This document shows positions 8,437 to 17,354 of a DNA stretch of 64,000 nt, piece by piece. Origin of the DNA: Micromonospora sp. MH99 (GTDB lineage Bacteria > Actinomycetota > Actinomycetes > Mycobacteriales > Micromonosporaceae); the NCBI RefSeq assembly GCF_021442385.1, contig NZ_MUZA01000002.1, positions 62,001-126,000 on the forward strand. The letters are read 5' to 3'. Positions within the stretch are counted from its first letter, which is position 1; the number at the start of each line of letters is the position of its first letter. The notes beneath the pieces are model-generated. The model worked only from the letters and a program-made list of their open reading frames with translations. It did no database searches and was not told the DNA's origin. Both the position numbers and the translations under genes were made by a program.

Positions 8437-10059
8437 TCAGGCCAGGTTCGACGAGCGGGGGTACGCGTCGGTCGGGTCGGTGAGCACGTTGACGAGGTAC
8501 GGCACTCCGGCGTCGAACGCCCGCTTGAGGGCCGGGCCCAGGTCGGCGGCCTTGGCGACCGTCTCCCCGGCGCCGCCGAGCGCGCTGACGACCGTGTCGT
8601 AGCGCAGCTCGGGCTGGAGGTCGGCGGCGACGTCGTAGCCGTACATGGCCTTCATCGGGTGCTTCTCCAGCCCCCAGATGCCGTTGTTGCCGACGACGAT
8701 CACCACGGGCAGCTTCTGGCGGACCAGCGACTCGACGTCCATCAGCGAGAAGCCGGCCGCGCCGTCGCCCATCAGCACGCAGATCTGCCGGTCCGGGTGG
8801 CTGACCCGGGCGCCCATCGCGTAGCCCATGCCGGTGCCCAGGCAGCCGTACGGGCCCGGGTCCAGCCAGGTGCCGGGCTGCGACGGCTCCAGATACCGAC
8901 CGGCGTACGAGACGAAGTCGCCTCCGTCACCGATGGTGATCGCGTCCGGGGCGAGCGCCCGGCGCAGTTCGCCGTAGATGCGGGCCGGCCGGATCGGGTC
9001 GGTCTCGGCGGCCATCTCGGCGGCGTCCCGGGCCTTCGCCGCGTCCTCGGCGACCCGCAGGTCGGCGATCCAGTCGGTGTGGTCGGCCCGGTCACCGGCG
9101 TGGTCGGCCAGCGCGGAGAGGATCAGGCGCAGGTCGCCGGCCGGGGCCACGGCCGGCTGCACGTGCGTGGCGCGCTGACTGGGAGCGTCGACGATGTGCA
9201 CCACCTTGGCCTCGCCGAAGTCACCGAAGCTGAGCCGGAAGTCCAGCGGCGTGCCGACCACCACGACGACGTCGGCGCCGGAGAGCGCGGCGCGGCGGGC
9301 CTTGGCGAAGGCGAGGGGATGCTCCGGGGGCAGGGAGCCGCGGCCCATGCCGTTGGTGAAGACCGGCACCTGCAACGCCTCGGCGGCCTCGCGCAGGGCC
9401 GCCACCGCGTCGCCCGCGTAGACGTCCGAGCCGGCGATGATGACCGGCCGCTGCGCGCCGGCGATCAGCGTCGCGGCCCGGCTGACCTCGTCCGGGTCCG
9501 GCTCGGCGGGGTCGACGCCGGACGGCGCGGGCAGGTCGGCGTCGGCGACCGAGAAGACGGTCTCCAGCGGGAAGTCCAGGAAGACCGGGCCGCGGTGCGG
9601 GGTGAGCGCTGCGGTGAGGGCGGCGCCCACCGCACGGGGGATGTCGTCGGTGCTGAACACCGTCTCGGCGTGCTTGGTGACCGGGGTGACCAGCGGCAGG
9701 TGGTCCATCTCCTGGAGGCTGCCCGATCCCCAGCGGAACGCGGGTGCCCGGCCACCGAGCACCAGCACCGGGGACGCGTTGAAGAAGGCGCTGGTCATGC
9801 CCGAGATGCCGTTGGTGACGCCCGGCCCGGCGGTGAGCACGGCGAGGCCGGGACGGCGCTGGAGCTTGGCCACCGCCTCGGCGGCGAAGACCGCGGACTG
9901 CTCGTGCCGGACGTCGTAGATCGGGAAGTCGGCCTTGTGCGCGGCGTCGTACAGCGGGAAGACGTGCCCGCCGGACAGCGTGAACATCTCCCGTACGCCG
10001 TGGGCGCGTAGTGCCGCGAGGGCCAATTCTCCGCCGTGCCCCTCGATCCGCTCCGTCAT
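8437..10059 (-). CDS. Thiamine-pyrophosphate enzyme (acetolactate synthase / 2-hydroxyacyl-CoA lyase type)
   Basis: 540 residues from the ATG at 10059, which has GGGGAG eight bases upstream. The layout is the three-domain TPP enzyme: a pyrimidine-binding domain with the activating glutamate in HEQSAVFAAEAVAK, a central domain, and a pyrophosphate domain with GDGAAGFSLMDVESL followed by VVGNNGIWG (the GDG...NN metal and TPP motif). The DVESLVRQ wording is closer to 2-hydroxyacyl-CoA lyase and oxalyl-CoA decarboxylase than to anabolic acetolactate synthase, and no small regulatory subunit gene is nearby. The adjacent crotonase gene also hints at acyl-CoA chemistry. The exact reaction is uncertain. 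Confidence 0.8.
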   Translation of the reverse strand: MTERIEGHGGELALAALRAHGVREMFTLSGGHVFPLYDAAHKADFPIYDVRHEQSAVFAAEAVAKLQRRPGLAVLTAGPGVTNGISGMTSAFFNASPVLVLGGRAPAFRWGSGSLQEMDHLPLVTPVTKHAETVFSTDDIPRAVGAALTAALTPHRGPVFLDFPLETVFSVADADLPAPSGVDPAEPDPDEVSRAATLIAGAQRPVIIAGSDVYAGDAVAALREAAEALQVPVFTNGMGRGSLPPEHPLAFAKARRAALSGADVVVVVGTPLDFRLSFGDFGEAKVVHIVDAPSQRATHVQPAVAPAGDLRLILSALADHAGDRADHTDWIADLRVAEDAAKARDAAEMAAETDPIRPARIYGELRRALAPDAITIGDGGDFVSYAGRYLEPSQPGTWLDPGPYGCLGTGMGYAMGARVSHPDRQICVLMGDGAAGFSLMDVESLVRQKLPVVIVVGNNGIWGLEKHPMKAMYGYDVAADLQPELRYDTVVSALGGAGETVAKAADLGPALKRAFDAGVPYLVNVLTDPTDAYPRSSNLA

Positions 10060-10141
10060 TCGCCGCTCCCCTTCGTTCCTCATGACCGAGGCCCCACGCT
10101 ACTGGCCGGTAGGAACAATGTGAACCGTTCTCAGCTAATCA

Positions 10142-10915
10142 TCAGCGGCCGGTGAAGTCCGGCTTGCGCTTCTCGACGAACGCCGCCATGCCCTCGCGCC
10201 GGTCGTCGGTTGCGAACAGGGCCGCGAAGAGCTGACTCTCCCAGGCCAGGCCGGAGTTCAGGTCCATGTCCAGGCCGCCGTCGACAGCCAGCTTCGCCGC
10301 GCGCAGCGCCTGCACAGGCCCCTTGAGGTACGGCGTGACGAGCGCGACCGCCGCGTCGTAGACCTCGGCAGCCGGGGCGACCCGGTCGGCCAGGCCGATC
10401 CGCAGCGCCTCCTGCGCGTCCACCATCCGCCCCGACATGATCAGATCCTTCGCGCGCGCCGGCCCGACCAGGCGGGCCAGTCGCTGGGTGCCGCCCGCAC
10501 CGGGGATGATGCCGAGCCTGATCTCCGGCTGGCCGAGCTTGGCGTCCTCGGCCACGACCCGCCAGTCGCAGGCCAGCGCCAGCTCGCAGCCCCCGCCCAG
10601 GGCGTAGCCGGTGATCGCGGCGACCACCGGCTTGGGGATGCGGGCGATCGCGCCGAGCGCGCTGGACAGGGCAGCCGCCCGGTCGGCCATGTCCACGTAG
10701 GACATGTCGGCCATCTGCTTGATGTCCGCCCCGGCGGCGAAGACCTTCTCCCCGCCGTACACGATGACGGCGCGGACCTCGGGGTCGGCGGTGGCCGCCG
10801 TGGCGGCGGCGCGCAACTCCTCCTGCACCTGGGTGTTGAGCGCGTTCATCGGCGGCCGCTCCAGCCGGATCGTGCCGATGCCGTCAGTGGTCTCCAGCCG
10901 AACGAACTCGCCCAC
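10142..10915 (-). CDS. Enoyl-CoA hydratase
   Basis: 257 residues, normal length. The crotonase oxyanion-hole segment [20 protein letters not shown] and the catalytic glutamate segments ([16 protein letters not shown]) are intact, so it should hydrate trans-2-enoyl-CoA in beta-oxidation. It lies about 80 bases upstream of the TPP enzyme gene on the same strand, and the two may be transcribed together. The starting residues [16 protein letters not shown] are typical. Confidence 0.9.
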   Translation of the reverse strand: MGEFVRLETTDGIGTIRLERPPMNALNTQVQEELRAAATAATADPEVRAVIVYGGEKVFAAGADIKQMADMSYVDMADRAAALSSALGAIARIPKPVVAAITGYALGGGCELALACDWRVVAEDAKLGQPEIRLGIIPGAGGTQRLARLVGPARAKDLIMSGRMVDAQEALRIGLADRVAPAAEVYDAAVALVTPYLKGPVQALRAAKLAVDGGLDMDLNSGLAWESQLFAALFATDDRREGMAAFVEKRKPDFTGR

Positions 10916-11013
10916 GCTGCCCTCACTTCCTCGTCGAAGTCGCGTGCCAACCTTACGACCCGGCTCGTTGGGGTAAGTAGTGTGGTGTCAGCCCCTCGGG
11001 CGGGAGTCCAGCC

Positions 11014-11496
11014 ATGATCACGTATTACGACGACAGGTCGGTGCAGGTCACCTCCACCGCCGTCCAGGTCGACGGCCGCAGCTACTCGCTGGCCGAGATC
11101 ACCATGGTCTGGCACCGCCGGGGCAGCCGCTCCTGGCGGGTGCTGGTCGGGCGCGGCGCGCTCGGCGCCGCGCTGGCCGGCCCACTTGTCGCGGCCGTGC
11201 TCGGCATCGGCCTGGCCGTCTGGCTGCACCGCTCCCCCACCGTGACCATCGCCATCGTCGGCGCCTCGGTGCTGGTCGGGCTGGCCGTCGGCCCGGTCGC
11301 CGACTTCCTCTTCGAACACCTGGACCGCTCGTACGCCAGGGGCAGCCGGCAGATGGAGATCTGGGCCCGCTGGCGCGGGCAGCCGGTGCGGTTGCTGCAC
11401 ACCGGCGACGCCCTGCGCTTCGGGCAGATCTACCGGGCGGTGCAGCGCGCGATGGAGCACACCCAGCCGGCCGCCCGGCCCACCGCGCGCCGCTAG
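11014..11496 (+). CDS. DUF6232 family membrane protein (copy 1)
   Basis: 160 residues opening MITYYDDRSVQVTSTAVQVD, the DUF6232 pattern: a short beta-rich cytoplasmic part, two membrane spans at about 47-90, and a C-terminal segment. The end region DALRFGQIYRAVQRAME is almost identical to that of the next gene, showing that the two are paralogues. The function is unknown. It is probably the first gene of a three-gene unit ending in a DoxX-like protein. Confidence 0.8.
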   Translation: MITYYDDRSVQVTSTAVQVDGRSYSLAEITMVWHRRGSRSWRVLVGRGALGAALAGPLVAAVLGIGLAVWLHRSPTVTIAIVGASVLVGLAVGPVADFLFEHLDRSYARGSRQMEIWARWRGQPVRLLHTGDALRFGQIYRAVQRAMEHTQPAARPTARR

Positions 11497-11601
11497 CCCT
11501 CTCGCCGTTCGCCGATCTGGGGCAGTTCCGTCGACCGCTGACGGAACTGTCGCGGCCGCCGCCGAGGCGCGCGAGTTGCCTGCCGGTGGTTAGGCTTAGT
11601 G

Positions 11602-12084
11602 ATGACCCTCTATTACCGGGACGACGCGGTGCAGGTGACCTCCGAGTCGATCCGGGCCGGCGGCCAGGTGATCGCCCTGCCCGACGTGACGTTCGTCTGG
11701 CACGAACGAGGGCAGAAGACCCTCGCCGTACGCGGCCGGGTGCTGGGTCGCGGTGTGCTGGTCCTGCTGCTGTCGCTGCCGCCCCTCGTCGCGCTGGTCT
11801 GCGTGGTCTCGCTGGCCTGGTCGGCGCAGGATCGGGGCAACTGGCAACTGGCGCTGATCATCCTGGCCGCCTGCGCGGTGGGGGCGCTGGCGCTGGCCCC
11901 GTTCCTGGAGATTCCCCTCGGCTGGCTGGACCGCTCGTACGAGCGCGGCAGCCACGTGCACGAGCTGTGGGTGCAGCACCACGGTCAGGAGCACATGCTG
12001 CTGCGCACGCCGGACGCGCTACGGTTCGGGCAGATCTACCGGGCCGTGCAGCGCGCCGTCGAACAGCAGGGGGACCATCGATGA
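11602..12084 (+). CDS. DUF6232 family membrane protein (copy 2)
   Basis: 160 residues; a GTG three bases earlier (11599) could also start it. Opening MTLYYRDDAVQVTSESIRAG, two membrane spans, and the end DALRFGQIYRAVQRAVEQQ mark it as a tandem duplicate of the preceding gene with diverged membrane segments. The stop overlaps the following start codon (ATGA), so the DoxX-like protein is co-translated. No function is assigned. Confidence 0.8.
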   Translation: MTLYYRDDAVQVTSESIRAGGQVIALPDVTFVWHERGQKTLAVRGRVLGRGVLVLLLSLPPLVALVCVVSLAWSAQDRGNWQLALIILAACAVGALALAPFLEIPLGWLDRSYERGSHVHELWVQHHGQEHMLLRTPDALRFGQIYRAVQRAVEQQGDHR

Positions 12085-12452
12085 CCACCCGTCGCGGCGA
12101 GGCCGTCGCGCTCGCCGGGCTGCTCGCCACGGCCGGCGTCACCCACCTGCTGCGCCCCGGCTTCTACGACCCGATCGTGCCGCGCGCGCTGCCCGGGCCG
12201 GCCCGGCTCTGGACGTACGCCAGCGGGGTCGCCGAGCTGGCGGTGGCGGCGGCGGTGGCACACCCCGCGACCCGGCGGGCCGGCGGTCGGGCCGCCGCCG
12301 CGCTGTTCGTCGCCGTGCTGCCGGCCAACGTGAAGATGGCTGTGGACTGGCGGCACCGGCGGCCGTCGAAACGGGCCGTCGCCTACGGCCGGGTGCCGAT
12401 GCAGGTCCCACTGATCTGGTGGGCGCTGCGGGTCGCCCGCGCCGGCCGCTAG
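12081..12452 (+). CDS. DoxX-like membrane protein
   Basis: 123 residues, four predicted membrane spans, with the DoxX-like features THLLRPGFYDPIVPRALPGP and VLPANVKMAVDWR. Related proteins are small integral membrane proteins of unsettled role, some linked to oxidative stress. The ATG overlaps the stop of the DUF6232 gene by four bases, which joins it to that unit. The tail is arginine-rich, suggesting a cytoplasmic C-terminus. Confidence 0.75.
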   Translation: MTTRRGEAVALAGLLATAGVTHLLRPGFYDPIVPRALPGPARLWTYASGVAELAVAAAVAHPATRRAGGRAAAALFVAVLPANVKMAVDWRHRRPSKRAVAYGRVPMQVPLIWWALRVARAGR

Positions 12453-12487
12453 ACCCCCGGCCGGGCGTCAGCTCGACGGCGGAGCCG

Positions 12488-14011
12488 TCAGGTCAGGGGC
12501 AGGGTGGTGGCGATCGGCCAGCCCAGCAGGGCGGCGCCCACGAGCGCCGGCAGCCAGCGCGGGGTCGCGTACCGGCGCAGCACCGCCGCCCACAGCACGT
12601 GCCAGCCGAGCAGCACCGCGAACAACGGCACCACCAGCAGCACGAACCCGGGCGCCAGGCCGACCACCGCCGACGTGCTCAGCACGAGCACGGTGACCGC
12701 GACGACAAGCAGACGACGCCAGGTCCGGCCGGCCGCGACCTGCTCGACGCCCAGCAGAAACAGCAGGCACGCGCCCAGCACCACCGGGAGCAGCCACCAG
12801 CGGGCGCCGACGGGCAGCGCCGAGGTCAGCCCGAGGTGGATCGGCAGACCCACGGCGCTGACGGCGTACGCCGTCAGCGCCAGCGCGGCGACAGTGGTCC
12901 GTGCCGGCGTACGGCGACCGGTCTCGTCCACGGCCACGCCGGGCGCTCGCGTCGCGGCGGGCAGCCAGCGTTGGCCGCCGCTCACCAGCAACCCGCTGAC
13001 CAGCAGGAAGCCCGTGACGTAACCGCCGACCGCGAGCGGGAGACGGTTGGTCGGCAGGACGGCGGCGGCCGCCGCCGCGAGACCGCTCGCGAGGACGGCC
13101 AGCCCGAGCAGGACGAGACCACGCAGCGGCGGCCGGCCGGCGGCCGACGCCGTTCCTGCGCCGGCCCGCCGGCCCAGGAGCAGGGCAGCCAACGGGACGA
13201 CGCCGATGGCGAACGCGAACACCAGCAGCGCCGCCCCGGCGAGCCGGACCAGCGGTCGGGGCGACGCGCTCCCGTCGACGCTGGGCAACCAGTCGGCGAT
13301 CTCCTCGTGGGTGCGGGGCGCGAAGAGCACCGAGATGTGCTCCACCCCGGGCACCACCACCGCTGGCCGCCGGCCGACCGCCGCCCCGCGCCGCACCGCG
13401 TCGTCGGCCGCGCGCCGGAACGCGGGAAACTCCGCGCCGCCGACGATGAGCAACAACTCCGCCGGGCGACCCGGCGGCAGTTCGCCGGAGCCGGGCAGGG
13501 AGATCGCCACGGTCCGGGCGATCTCCGGATGCGCGGCCGCGTACCGGGTCACCGCGCCCGCGCCCATCGAGTGACCCACCAGCATGATCTGGGCGGGGTC
13601 CACGTCCGGCTGGGCGCGCAGATGTGCGACCGCGGCGTCCAGGTCGGCGGCGAGCGTCGCGGGTGACATGTCGGGGCCGAGTCGGGCCGCGTTGGCGCCG
13701 TGCCCGGCGAAGTCGAACAGCAGCGCCACCGCTCCTCGGCGGGCCACGGTGTCGGCGATCGGGCGCATCAGCCGCCCCGAGCCGGCGAACCCGTGCGCGA
13801 TCACCACGCCGGGCCGCCGCGCGTCGGGTGTCGGCGGACCGGCGCGTACCTCGGTCATCGGCACGCCGTCGACGGTGACCTGCCGCACGGAGAGGCCGGC
13901 GTCCGCGCGGACCAGCACCGCCGTGCCGAGCGCGGCGGCCACCGCCGCGAGCACGGCGAGCAGGACGGCCGCGCGGGTGCTCGGAGGGTGGTGCGGCGAG
14001 GCGGCCGACAT
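12488..14011 (-). CDS. Membrane-anchored alpha/beta hydrolase
   Basis: 507 residues. After an N-terminal membrane segment (about 14-35) comes an alpha/beta hydrolase of about 240 residues with VIAHGFAGSGR as the oxyanion loop and the nucleophile elbow LVGHSMGAG; a histidine in VVPGVEHISVLF can complete the triad. The C-terminal half (about 290-507) holds seven or so membrane spans. The hydrolase with a polytopic tail suggests action on a lipid or envelope substrate at the outer membrane face. The substrate is unknown. Confidence 0.8.
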   Translation of the reverse strand: MSAASPHHPPSTRAAVLLAVLAAVAAALGTAVLVRADAGLSVRQVTVDGVPMTEVRAGPPTPDARRPGVVIAHGFAGSGRLMRPIADTVARRGAVALLFDFAGHGANAARLGPDMSPATLAADLDAAVAHLRAQPDVDPAQIMLVGHSMGAGAVTRYAAAHPEIARTVAISLPGSGELPPGRPAELLLIVGGAEFPAFRRAADDAVRRGAAVGRRPAVVVPGVEHISVLFAPRTHEEIADWLPSVDGSASPRPLVRLAGAALLVFAFAIGVVPLAALLLGRRAGAGTASAAGRPPLRGLVLLGLAVLASGLAAAAAAVLPTNRLPLAVGGYVTGFLLVSGLLVSGGQRWLPAATRAPGVAVDETGRRTPARTTVAALALTAYAVSAVGLPIHLGLTSALPVGARWWLLPVVLGACLLFLLGVEQVAAGRTWRRLLVVAVTVLVLSTSAVVGLAPGFVLLVVPLFAVLLGWHVLWAAVLRRYATPRWLPALVGAALLGWPIATTLPLT

Positions 14012-14089
14012 GCCGGCACCCTACCGCCGCGGACCGCACCGGTGATCGCCCGCGAGCGGTTGTGGCGGGGCCGACGCACACTTGGTCCC

Positions 14090-14818
14090 ATGGCGATTCC
14101 CCTCCCCACACCAGGCGCCGTGGTCGGCCTGACCCGCTCCGCCCTCGATCAGGCGCTCGGCTCGGCGGCCTCGTTCGCCGCCGTGCCCGCCCGCGCGTTC
14201 GCGGTGCTCGACGGGGTGGAAGCGCTGCTGGCCAGGATCAACGGCGTGGTGGACCGGATCGAGACGACCCTGGACCGGACCGACGCGGTGCTCACCGACG
14301 CCGAGGCGGCGGTCCGCGAGGTAGCGGTGATCAGCGCCGCCGCGACCACCGCCATCGACACCGCCAGCGAGGTGGCGACGGCCGCCGCCGTGGTGGTCAC
14401 CGAGGCCGAGAAGGTCGCGCACCTCGCCGGCACTGTGGTCACCGAGGCCGAGGCGGTGGCCGGCAGCGCCGCGGTCACCGTGGGCACCGCCGCGCAGGCG
14501 GCGACCACGGCGGCGGAGCTGCTGGCGGCGTACGAGCCGGCGCTGCGCCGGGCCGCGCCGATGACCGGGCGGTTCGTCGAGGAGCTGAGCCACGAGGAGA
14601 TCACCGCGGCGATCCACCTGATCGACGAGTTGCCCAAGCTCAAGGAGCACCTGACCGCCGACATCCTGCCGATCCTGGCGACGCTGGACCGGGTCGGGCC
14701 CGACCTGCACGACCTGTTGGACGTCACCCGTGATCTCAAGCTCGCCGTGGCGGGCATCCCCGGTCTCGGCATGCTGCGGCGACGCGGCGAGAAGCTCAGC
14801 GACGAGCCTGCCGGCTGA
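14090..14818 (+). CDS. Alanine-rich hypothetical protein
   Basis: 242 residues, very rich in alanine, valine and threonine. The middle (about 60-150) is a long helical stretch with repeated VVTEAE and AATTA segments, likely a coiled coil or amphipathic helix bundle; the ends look globular (HLIDELPKLKEHLTADILP). There is no signal peptide. Composition resembles actinobacterial proteins annotated only as hypothetical. The gene faces the rhodanese gene, with a weak hairpin (CCGGCC/GGCCGG, 14829-14850) between them. Confidence 0.7.
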   Translation: MAIPLPTPGAVVGLTRSALDQALGSAASFAAVPARAFAVLDGVEALLARINGVVDRIETTLDRTDAVLTDAEAAVREVAVISAAATTAIDTASEVATAAAVVVTEAEKVAHLAGTVVTEAEAVAGSAAVTVGTAAQAATTAAELLAAYEPALRRAAPMTGRFVEELSHEEITAAIHLIDELPKLKEHLTADILPILATLDRVGPDLHDLLDVTRDLKLAVAGIPGLGMLRRRGEKLSDEPAG

Positions 14819-14851
14819 GACCCACGCGCCGGCCGCTGGTCGGTGGCCGGG

Positions 14852-15310
14852 TCAGCAGTCGCAGGTGGTCGTCCCCCTTGGTGCGGTCAGCTCGTCGACG
14901 GGACGTCGGGTCAGCCCGGTCTCCGTCTCCACCGGCAGTCCCTCCCGTACCCAGTACTCGAACCCACCGAGCATCTCCTTGACCGGAACACCGAGCCGGG
15001 CGAACTCCAGCGCCGCCCGGGTCGCGCCGTTGCAGCCCGGCCCCCAGCAGTAGGTGACCACCGCGGTGCCGGCGGGGATCAGATCGGGCGCCCGGGCGGC
15101 GATCTCGGCGGTGGGCAGGTGCACCGCTCCCGGCAGGTGCCCCTGCGCCCAGCCGGCCACGCCCCGGGAGTCGACCACCACCAGCCCGGGGGTACGGGCC
15201 GCCAGGTCGGCGTGCACGTCACTCACATCGGTCTGGACGCTGAGTAGGGCGGAAAAGTGGGCGACTGCGACGTCCGGAGCGGCCGGCGGGACAGCGAAAG
15301 CAAAGGTCAT
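14852..15310 (-). CDS. Single-domain rhodanese-like protein
   Basis: 152 residues forming one rhodanese domain. DSRGVAGWAQGHLPGAVHL matches the conserved substrate-side motif, and the active-site loop is VTYCWGPGCNGATRAA, with the first cysteine as the sulfur acceptor. Such proteins transfer sulfane sulfur to thiols or cyanide. The C-terminus ends TTTCDC, two extra cysteines that could bind metal or form a disulfide. It is divergent from a GlxA-type regulator whose start is 71 bases away; a shared promoter region suggests that regulator controls it. Confidence 0.85.
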   Translation of the reverse strand: MTFAFAVPPAAPDVAVAHFSALLSVQTDVSDVHADLAARTPGLVVVDSRGVAGWAQGHLPGAVHLPTAEIAARAPDLIPAGTAVVTYCWGPGCNGATRAALEFARLGVPVKEMLGGFEYWVREGLPVETETGLTRRPVDELTAPRGTTTCDC

Positions 15311-15381
15311 GACACTGATCGTGGCCGCACCGGGCGGCCGGGACGAGTGGCGGGAACGACGTCCTGCGCTAACATCCCGCC

Positions 15382-16407
15382 ATGCCGAACAGTGCGGTGG
15401 AGACGCGCCCGCGCCCGCTGCCAACGCCGCGACGGCCGGCCGCTCACCGCGTCGCCGTGCTCGCGTACCCGGGGATGTCGGTGTTCGAGACCGGCATCGT
15501 CACCGAGGTGTTCGGGCTGCCGCGCCCCGAGTTCGACGTCGAGTGGTACGACCTGGTGATCTGCGCCGAGAAGCCGGGGCCGGTCCCGGTCGTCGGCGGA
15601 GTCAGCCTGCACACCCCGTACGGCCTGGCGGAGCTGGCGGCGGCGCGGACGGTGATCGTGCCCGGCGTGCCGGACGTGACCGCCGACCCGTCGCCCGCGC
15701 TGGTGGCGGCGCTGCGGACGGCGCACGGACGCGGCGCCCGGATCATGTCGATCTGCTCGGGCGCGTTCGCGCTGGCCGGCGCCGGCCTGCTGGACGGGCG
15801 GCGGGCCACCACCCACTGGCGGTACGCGGAGCTGCTGGCACGGCGGTACCCGCGCGTCGAGGTGGACCCGGACGTGCTCTACCTCGATGACGGCGACCTG
15901 CTCACCAGCGCCGGCAGCGCCGCCGGCCTCGATCTCAGCGTGCACGTGGTGCGCCGTGACCACGGGGCGGCGATCGCCAACGCGGTCGCCCGCCGGTTGG
16001 TGATCCCGCCGCACCGCGACGGCGGACAGGCCCAGTTCGTCGAGGCGCCGGTGACCGCCGACCCGGACGACGACCGGATCGCCGCCAGCATCGACTGGGC
16101 GCTCGCGCACCTCACCGAGCCGCTGAGCGTCGCCCGGCTCGCCGCGCGGGCACACATGTCACCGCGCACCTATCTGCGGCACTTCACCCGGGCCACCGGG
16201 ACCAGTCCGATCCGGTGGCTCATCGACCAGCGGGTCCGGGCCAGTCTGGCGCTGCTGGAGGAGACCGAAGCCCCGATCGAGCAGATCGCCGGCGCGGTGG
16301 GCTTCGACACCCCGGTGACCTTCCGCCACCACTTCGGACGGATCATGCTGACGTCACCGTCGGCGTACCGGCGGGCCTTCCACACGGGCGCCGGCCGGCC
16401 GGCGTGA
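15382..16407 (+). CDS. GlxA family AraC-type transcriptional regulator
   Basis: 341 residues: an N-terminal DJ-1/PfpI-like domain (about 20-200, with MSICSGAFALAGAG around the cysteine position) and a C-terminal AraC helix-turn-helix (about 225-325, LARLAARAHMSPRTYLRHF and the second repeat IAGAVGFDTPVTFRHHFGR). These regulators sense an unknown small ligand. The divergent rhodanese gene is the likely target, an arrangement that recurs in actinobacteria by my recollection; not checked here. Confidence 0.88.
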   Translation: MPNSAVETRPRPLPTPRRPAAHRVAVLAYPGMSVFETGIVTEVFGLPRPEFDVEWYDLVICAEKPGPVPVVGGVSLHTPYGLAELAAARTVIVPGVPDVTADPSPALVAALRTAHGRGARIMSICSGAFALAGAGLLDGRRATTHWRYAELLARRYPRVEVDPDVLYLDDGDLLTSAGSAAGLDLSVHVVRRDHGAAIANAVARRLVIPPHRDGGQAQFVEAPVTADPDDDRIAASIDWALAHLTEPLSVARLAARAHMSPRTYLRHFTRATGTSPIRWLIDQRVRASLALLEETEAPIEQIAGAVGFDTPVTFRHHFGRIMLTSPSAYRRAFHTGAGRPA

Positions 16408-16447
16408 CGTGGTCGGGCGCCCCGACGTCGCGGTGCCCGACGACGCG

Positions 16448-17350
16448 TCAGCCCGGCGCGTACAGCGCGTCGATCTCGGCACGGTGCGGCAGGGCCACCG
16501 AGGCGCCGAGCTTGCGTACGCACGCCGCGCCGGCCGCCGCCGCCCAGCGCACGGCGTCGACGACGTCCCGCCCCTCGCCCCAGCCCACCGCCAGCGCGGC
16601 AGTGAACGCATCACCGGCCGCCGTGGAGTCGACCACGTCGACTCCGACGGCGGGCACGTGCACCTCGGTGCCGTCCCGGTCGACGTACCAGGCGCCCGCA
16701 TCGCCGAGGGTGAGCACGGCGCGGGGCACCAGGTCGAGCAGCGCGCGGGGCTCCTCCCGGCCGCGACCGGTGAACGCCTGCGCCTCGCCCTCGTTGACGA
16801 CCAGCAGGTCCACCGCCTGAAGCAGCTCCGGTGGGAGGTCCCGGGCCGGTGCGGCGTTGAGGATCACCCGGGTGCCGGCGGCCCGGGCGGCCAGCGCGGC
16901 GGCGGTCACCGTCTGCACCGGGATCTCCAGCTGGGCGACCAGGACGTCCGCCCCGCGCACCGTCGCCAGTTCCTCGTCGGTGAGACCGACCAGCGCGTCG
17001 TTCGCGCCGGGGGTGACCAGGATGGCGTTCTCCCCCTGCGCGTTGACCATCACGAGCGCCACGCCGGAGGCGCCGTAGACCACCCGAAGGTGGCCGGTGT
17101 CCACGCCGGCCGCCGTGATCCGGGCCCGGAGCGTCACGCCGAACGCGTCGGAGCCGATCGCGCCGAGGAAGGCGCAGGAGGCGCCGGCCCGGACCGCGGC
17201 GATGGCCTGGTTGGCGCCCTTGCCACCGGGCACCATCACGAAGTCGGTGCCGAGCATGGTCTCGCCCGGCCGGGGCAGCGACGGCGCCATCGCGACCAGG
17301 TCCATGTTGGCGCTGCCGACCACCACCACCCGGGTCTGCGACACGGTCAC
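16448..17350 (-). CDS. rbsK: Ribokinase (PfkB family)
   Basis: 300 residues. The N-terminal PfkB signature VVGSANMDLVAMAPSLPRPG, the glycine loop VPGGKGANQAIAAVRAGA, and the C-terminal active-site motif DSTAAGDAFTAALAVG with catalytic aspartate are all intact. It should phosphorylate D-ribose (or deoxyribose or a nucleoside-type sugar) with ATP. No ribose transporter or RbsD is beside it. The gene ends five bases downstream of an ABC ATPase on the same strand, which may or may not be related. Confidence 0.88.
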   Translation of the reverse strand: MTVSQTRVVVVGSANMDLVAMAPSLPRPGETMLGTDFVMVPGGKGANQAIAAVRAGASCAFLGAIGSDAFGVTLRARITAAGVDTGHLRVVYGASGVALVMVNAQGENAILVTPGANDALVGLTDEELATVRGADVLVAQLEIPVQTVTAAALAARAAGTRVILNAAPARDLPPELLQAVDLLVVNEGEAQAFTGRGREEPRALLDLVPRAVLTLGDAGAWYVDRDGTEVHVPAVGVDVVDSTAAGDAFTAALAVGWGEGRDVVDAVRWAAAAGAACVRKLGASVALPHRAEIDALYAPG

Positions 17351-17354
17351 CCGC

